9,534 nucleotides of DNA from Holdemanella sp. (GTDB lineage: Bacteria; Bacillota_I; Bacilli_A; Erysipelotrichales; Erysipelotrichaceae), in NCBI GenBank assembly GCA_021442845.1, contig JABUSD010000231.1, forward strand, positions 1 to 9,534, read 5' to 3'. Under the pieces are notes generated by a model. It was not told the DNA's origin. It saw only the letters and a list, made by a program, of their open reading frames with translations, and ran no database searches. Both the position numbers and the translations under genes were made by a program. Below are positions 6,032 to 9,534 of this stretch, in pieces. Numbering within the stretch: the first letter of the stretch is position 1; each line of letters opens with the position of its first letter.

Positions 6032-7735
6032 ATGTTAAAAGGTATTGCGGCAAGTGCTGGTGTTTCTGTAGCTAAGGCTTACAAATTGGAAACTCCAAAG
6101 GTTGTCATCGAAAACACTACAGTAGCAGATAAGGCTGCCGAAGTAGCTAAATTTGAAGCTGCACTTGAAAAGACTAAAGCTGATATCGAAGGTGTAAAAG
6201 AAAGAGCTGCTAAGCGTTTAAGCCCAGAAGAATTAGCTGTATTTGATGCTCACTTGATGATGGCTGGTGACCCAGATTTAGCTGGACAGATTAAAGCTAC
6301 AATTGAAAATGATGGTGTAAATGCTGCTTATGCTACAGATGCATATGCAACTATGATGGTTAATTTATTTGAATCAATGGATAATGATTACTTCCGTGAA
6401 AGAGCAGCTGATATTAAAGACGTTACTTTCCGTTTAAAATGTAACTTATTAGGATTGGAAATTCCTGATTTAACAGCTATCGCTGAACCAACAATTATCG
6501 TTGCTTATGACTTGACTCCATCTGATACTGCACAGTTGAATGAATTCGTAGAAGGATTCGCTACTGAAATCGGTGGTAAGACATCGCACTCAGCAATCAT
6601 GGCTAACTCATTGGAAATCGCTGCTGTTGTAGGATGCTCAGGTGTATTAGATGCAATCAAGACTGGTGATGTAATCGCATTGGATGCATTAGATGGTGTT
6701 ATCGAAGTGAACCCTGATGAAGCGACTATCGCTGCTTATAAAGAAAAAGCTGCTAAATACTTAAAAGAAAAAGAAGAATTAAAAGTATTGGTAAATGAAA
6801 AATCTATCACAGAAGATGGACACGAAGTTGAATTAGCTGGAAACATCGGTGGATTCAAAGATGTTGAAGGTGTATTAAAGAACGGTGGAGAAGGTGTTGG
6901 TCTATTCCGTACAGAATTCTTATATATGGATTCAGAAAACTGGCCAACAGAAGAAGATCAGTTCCAGGCTTACAAACAAGTATTAGAAGGAATGCAAGGA
7001 AAGAAAGTTGTTGTTCGTACATTGGATATCGGTGGAGACAAGAAGTTAAAATACTATGACTTCCCAGAAGAAATGAACCCATTCCTAGGATACCGTGCAA
7101 TTCGTCTTTGCTTAGATCAGAAAGATATCTTCCGTACTCAGTTAAGAGCATTATGCCGTGCTTCTATCTACGGTAAACTTTGTATCATGTTCCCAATGAT
7201 CGCTACAGTTCAGGAATTCCGTGATGCAAAAGCTGTATTCGAAGAAGAAAAAGCTAAATTAATCGCAGAAGGTGTTGCTGTAGCTGATGATATCCAGGTT
7301 GGTATGATGGTTGAAATCCCTGCAGCTGCTATGTTAGCTGACAAGTTCGCACAGTATGCAGACTTCTTCTCAATCGGAACAAATGACTTGATCCAGTACT
7401 CAATGGCTGCTGACCGTATGTCACAGAAAGTATCTTACTTATATCAGCCATGGAACCCAAGTATCTTACGTTTAATCGCTAAGACTATCGAAGGTGCTCA
7501 CTCTAACGGTAAATGGGCTGGTATGTGTGGAGCAATGGCTGGAGAACCAAACGCTGTACCAATTCTATTAGGACTTGGATTAGACGAATTCTCTATGTCT
7601 GCTACTCAGATCCTTGCTGCTCGTAAGATCGTTAAGTCTTTAAGCTATGAAGAATGCAAGAAATTAGCCGCTGACTGCTTAGATAAAGACACAATGGATG
7701 AAGTATTAGCTTGCGTTAAAGCTGCAATGGCTTAA
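6032..7735 (+). CDS. ptsI: Phosphoenolpyruvate-protein phosphotransferase (PTS enzyme I)
   Basis: Enzyme I takes phosphate from PEP onto a histidine and hands it to HPr, starting all PTS sugar uptake in the cytosol. The 567 residues show the N-terminal HPr-binding region (1-145), the phosphohistidine domain with GGKTSHSAIM (H186 active site), and the C-terminal PEP-binding barrel. In the barrel are R293 in GLFRTEF, R329 in VVRTLDIGGDK, E428 in MMVEIPAAAM, ND at 451-452 in SIGTNDLIQYS, and the catalytic C499 in GMCGAM. All key residues are present. The start MLKGIAASAG is the usual one, with AGGAGG ten bases ahead; an in-frame ATG at 5981 precedes the likely RNA start. Codon use is sharply biased (GCT, GGT, GTT, CGT, TTA), unlike its neighbours, as expected of a very highly expressed gene. 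HPr is not adjacent, and the gene is transcribed alone between two terminators. Confidence 0.98.
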   Translation: MLKGIAASAGVSVAKAYKLETPKVVIENTTVADKAAEVAKFEAALEKTKADIEGVKERAAKRLSPEELAVFDAHLMMAGDPDLAGQIKATIENDGVNAAYATDAYATMMVNLFESMDNDYFRERAADIKDVTFRLKCNLLGLEIPDLTAIAEPTIIVAYDLTPSDTAQLNEFVEGFATEIGGKTSHSAIMANSLEIAAVVGCSGVLDAIKTGDVIALDALDGVIEVNPDEATIAAYKEKAAKYLKEKEELKVLVNEKSITEDGHEVELAGNIGGFKDVEGVLKNGGEGVGLFRTEFLYMDSENWPTEEDQFQAYKQVLEGMQGKKVVVRTLDIGGDKKLKYYDFPEEMNPFLGYRAIRLCLDQKDIFRTQLRALCRASIYGKLCIMFPMIATVQEFRDAKAVFEEEKAKLIAEGVAVADDIQVGMMVEIPAAAMLADKFAQYADFFSIGTNDLIQYSMAADRMSQKVSYLYQPWNPSILRLIAKTIEGAHSNGKWAGMCGAMAGEPNAVPILLGLGLDEFSMSATQILAARKIVKSLSYEECKKLAADCLDKDTMDEVLACVKAAMA

Positions 7736-7755
7736 TCCAATAATTGAAGAATTAT

Positions 7756-7786
7756 AAACAGGAGAGTTTACCTCTTCTGTTTTTTT
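7756..7786 (+). terminator. Intrinsic terminator after ptsI
   Basis: AACAGGAGAG (7757-7766) pairs with CTCTTCTGTT (7772-7781) around TTTAC, with one G-T pair. An extra A-T pair is possible at the base. A run of T (7780-7786) follows. It isolates ptsI from the Nudix gene, so the latter needs its own promoter or read-through. Confidence 0.9.
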
Positions 7787-7795
7787 ATGTAAACT
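7767..7795 (+). promoter_or_regulatory. Weak candidate promoter for the Nudix/aminotransferase pair
   Basis: TTTACC (7767-7772) and TAAACT (7790-7795) are 17 bases apart; each matches four of six consensus bases. RNA would begin at about 7802-7804, at or next to the ATG. The -35 box would lie in the loop of the ptsI terminator. This is a weak prediction, but no better hexamers are present in the short gap. Confidence 0.3.
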
Positions 7796-7803
7796 AATAC
7801 AGT

Positions 7804-8361
7804 ATGGAATTATTAGATATTGTAGATGAAAAGGGACTTCCAACTGGGGAAGTCATTGATAGAGGCATTGCCCATGAAAAAGGGATATTACATCGTACCA
7901 GTCATGTATGGTTTATCCGTAAAAGAAATACCATAGAAATCCTTTTACAGAAGCGAAGCCGTAATAAAGATTCATGGCCAGGTTATTATGATATTTCCAC
8001 AGCCGGTCATATTCCAGCAGGAGTCGGATTTGAAGAAAGTGCCATCAGAGAATGCAGGGAGGAATTAGGCATTGATATTCAAAAGGAAGATCTGTTGTAT
8101 TGTGGATATCGAACAGTCTATTATGAAGAACAGTTTCATGGAAAACCATTTATAGATAACCAATACTCCAATGTATATATTGTCAATAAAGATCCAGAAA
8201 GCTTTACTTTACAGAAAGAAGAAGTGGAAGAAGTCATCTGGATGGATTTTGAAGAATGCAAACAAGGTGTATTAAACAATACCTTTAAAAACTGCATTGT
8301 ATATCATGAATTAGAAATTATCGAAGAAGGATTAAAGAAATATGCCAGTATTATCCGATAG
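7804..8361 (+). CDS. Nudix hydrolase, isopentenyl-diphosphate-isomerase-like (YfcD-type) subfamily
   Basis: The 185-residue protein begins MELLDIVDEKGLPTGEVIDR. It has HRTSHVWFI near 30-38 and the QKRSRNKDSWPGYYDIS stretch (49-65) typical of the IDI-like Nudix branch. The Nudix box runs from G68 to I90. Its core R82-E83-C84-R85-E86-E87-L88-G89-I90 is intact and supplies the metal-binding glutamates. The first glutamate of the GX5E part is Val (V74). Family members hydrolyse nucleoside or other diphosphates in the cytosol; the substrate here is unknown. No ribosome binding site precedes the ATG, and a weak promoter would place the RNA start at the ATG itself, so it may be read from a leaderless message or by read-through from ptsI. 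Its 3' end overlaps the aminotransferase start by 20 bp, implying a two-gene operon. Confidence 0.9.
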   Translation: MELLDIVDEKGLPTGEVIDRGIAHEKGILHRTSHVWFIRKRNTIEILLQKRSRNKDSWPGYYDISTAGHIPAGVGFEESAIRECREELGIDIQKEDLLYCGYRTVYYEEQFHGKPFIDNQYSNVYIVNKDPESFTLQKEEVEEVIWMDFEECKQGVLNNTFKNCIVYHELEIIEEGLKKYASIIR

Positions 8362-9478
8362 AACAAAGACATTTACGGATTCTGTCATTCGTAAGATGAC
8401 AAGAATTTCCAATGAATATGGAGCTGTGAATCTATCCCAGGGAATGCCTGATTTTGCACCACCCAAGGCAATAACGGATCGTTTAAAAGAAGTTGCCAGT
8501 GAAGATTTTCATCAGTATTCCATTACCTGGGGTGCTAAAAATCTTAGAGAGGCAATTATTCGTAAACATAAGCGTTTTTCTGGTTTGGATTTAGATCCGG
8601 AAAAGAATATCGTCATCACATGTGGAAGCACGGAAGCGATGATGGCCAGCATGATGAGTGTATGCAATCCAGGGGATAAGGTCATTGTGTTTTCACCTTT
8701 CTATGAAAATTATGGAGCCGATGCGATCTTATCGGGGGCTATTCCTATCTATGTACCACTTGTACCACCTACCTTTGATTTTGATCGAACAGTCCTTGAA
8801 AAAGCCTTTCAAGAGAATCCGAAGGCGTTGATTCTATGCAATCCATCCAATCCATGTGGAAAGGTATTCACAAGGAATGAACTGGAATATATCGCTTCAT
8901 TAGCTGAAAAATATGATACATTTGTGATTACCGATGAAGTTTATGAGCATATTGTCTATGCACCAAATCAACATATTTATTTTTCTACTTTACCAAATAT
9001 GTTTGATCGTACGATTACATGTTCTTCCTTATCAAAGACATATTCGATTACTGGATGGCGTCTTGGATATGTCATTGGAAATGAAAAAGTAATTGAAGAG
9101 GTAAAGAAAGTCCATGACTTTTTAACCGTAGGGGCAGCAGCCCCTTTACAGGAAGCCTGTGTGACGGGTTTAAACTTTGATGATTCCTATTATGAAGAAC
9201 TACAAAGAATGTATACCGAGAAAAAAGAATTCTTCACAAAAGTTATGAAGAATTATTATGGAGAACTTGATGAAAATATCTCAACGGTGCCGCTGCTCAT
9301 ATCAATGAGCCCCGATATCGAGAGTAATGATAGGACTCTTTTGCTACGTCAGCTGAAAGATAATGGTTTCAGGAATATAGAAGAAATTAAAGAGTATGAA
9401 ATAATACGTAAAACCTTTAATGTTAGTAATGCCAAAGCAGTATTGTTGTTGTCAAGCAATGGCGAAGATCTTGACTAA
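8342..9478 (+). CDS. PLP-dependent class I/II aminotransferase with replaced C-terminal domain (probably chimeric)
   Basis: Residues 1-300 are a typical fold-type I aminotransferase. LSQGMPDFAPP (31-41) binds substrate, GSTEAM (95-100) holds the cofactor phosphate, NPSNPCGKV (167-175) contains N170, and D198 and Y201 lie in ITDEVYEHIVY. SSLSKTYSITGWRLGY (228-243) carries K232, which forms the PLP aldimine, and R240. Close relatives transfer amino groups between amino acids and 2-oxoglutarate in the cytosol. After EFFTK (296-300) the family's small domain, normally ending in an RFHFAK-like stretch with the arginine that grips the substrate carboxylate, is not seen. About 78 unrelated residues follow, without a matching Arg motif, then a stop. 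No other frame contains the missing part. The ATG at 8342 lies inside the Nudix gene (20-bp overlap), with AAGGA about 11 bases upstream. The enzyme is probably inactive unless the tail is a misread variant. Confidence 0.85.
   Translation: MPVLSDRTKTFTDSVIRKMTRISNEYGAVNLSQGMPDFAPPKAITDRLKEVASEDFHQYSITWGAKNLREAIIRKHKRFSGLDLDPEKNIVITCGSTEAMMASMMSVCNPGDKVIVFSPFYENYGADAILSGAIPIYVPLVPPTFDFDRTVLEKAFQENPKALILCNPSNPCGKVFTRNELEYIASLAEKYDTFVITDEVYEHIVYAPNQHIYFSTLPNMFDRTITCSSLSKTYSITGWRLGYVIGNEKVIEEVKKVHDFLTVGAAAPLQEACVTGLNFDDSYYEELQRMYTEKKEFFTKVMKNYYGELDENISTVPLLISMSPDIESNDRTLLLRQLKDNGFRNIEEIKEYEIIRKTFNVSNAKAVLLLSSNGEDLD
9242..9478 (+). other. Unrecognised in-frame tail (candidate foreign segment) at the aminotransferase 3' end
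   Basis: Codons 301-378 of the aminotransferase frame give a 78-residue stretch (from VMKNYYGELDENIS to the final SSNGEDLD) with no visible link to aminotransferase small domains. It looks like genuine coding sequence: it stays open, is rich in Glu, Lys and Asn, and alternates strand- and helix-like parts (LLISMS; DRTLLLRQLKDNGF). It may be the end of another protein joined by recombination. A small perfect inverted repeat GCTCAT/ATGAGC (9295-9300, 9305-9310) lies within it. No terminal inverted repeat, duplication or transposase is in view. The exact junction is an estimate. Confidence 0.45.
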
Positions 9479-9479
9479 C

Positions 9480-9501
9480 AAAAAAAGGAGATCTCTCTCC
9501 T
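9480..9501 (-). terminator. Intrinsic terminator of the gene entering from the right edge
   Basis: On the minus strand AGGAGA pairs with TCTCCT around a GAGA (GNRA) tetraloop (9486-9501), followed by seven T. The T-run is only on the minus-strand side, so it serves the convergent gene, not the aminotransferase. It directly follows the probable TAA at 9504-9506. Confidence 0.75.
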
Positions 9502-9503
9502 CA

Positions 9504-9534
9504 TTACTGCCAGTTCTTGCATACATTGACCCAA
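9504..9534 (-). CDS. 3' end of an unidentified minus-strand gene (partial)
   Basis: One minus-strand frame from the right edge reads WVNVCKNWQ and then TAA at 9504-9506, immediately before the terminator. The nine residues are too few to name the protein. The call rests on the stop-plus-terminator arrangement, so it is tentative; another frame continues through the terminator and is less likely. Confidence 0.4.
   Translation of the reverse strand, partial: WVNVCKNWQ

Noticed and set aside
6855..7151. 98-codon minus-strand open frame inside ptsI
   Set aside because: It is antisense to conserved enzyme I sequence, with no ribosome site; it reflects the strong codon bias of ptsI.
9250..9478. 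Frameshift in the aminotransferase hiding a normal C-terminus
   Set aside because: The other two plus-strand frames meet stops quickly and contain none of the expected C-terminal motifs.
1..9534. CRISPR array, tRNA/rRNA genes, prophage or defence system
   Set aside because: No spaced direct repeats, no tRNA-like cloverleaf, no integrase, transposase, nuclease or toxin-antitoxin genes were seen.

Overview
The window is AT-rich Gram-positive chromosome. Strong AGGAGG-type ribosome binding sites, T-tailed hairpin terminators, an ECF-transporter S component and an enzyme I of the PTS point to a low-GC Firmicute. The gene content and the NPED-type J-domain protein would suit a gut member of the Erysipelotrichales or a neighbouring order, but that placement is inference and no marker gene is present to prove it.

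Layout. The left third is read on the minus strand: an MBL-fold hydrolase (2831-3433) overlaps a Cof-type HAD phosphatase (2017-2838). A terminator follows, then a long divergent J-domain/TPR protein that runs off the left edge (1-1940). Around 3458-3479 two extended -10 promoters stand back to back and divide the minus-strand genes from the plus-strand ones. The plus strand then carries an orphan ECF S component behind a leader that may fold in two ways (3557-4162), a three-helix membrane protein with a large outer domain of unknown function (4226-5902), ptsI without ptsH (6032-7735), an IDI-like Nudix hydrolase with an apparently leaderless start (7804-8361), and an overlapping class I/II aminotransferase (8342-9478). 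A convergent minus-strand gene begins to appear at the right edge (last codons plus terminator).

Most plus-strand genes are separate transcription units, each ending in a clear intrinsic terminator with the next promoter packed against or inside it. The only tight couplings are MBL/HAD and Nudix/aminotransferase, which look like housekeeping or damage-control and metabolic pairs. The genes do not form one pathway. I do not see a phage, CRISPR, toxin-antitoxin or defence system.

The strongest anomaly is the aminotransferase. It follows its family closely to about residue 300, then continues in frame into some 78 residues that I cannot match to the family's C-terminal domain. This suggests a gene broken by recombination or a mobile-element end, or an assembly junction. 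Other points worth checking are the mutually exclusive hairpins before the ECF S gene, the overlapping divergent promoters, the HPD-less J domain, the Glu-to-Val change in the Nudix box, and the uncharacterised membrane protein.
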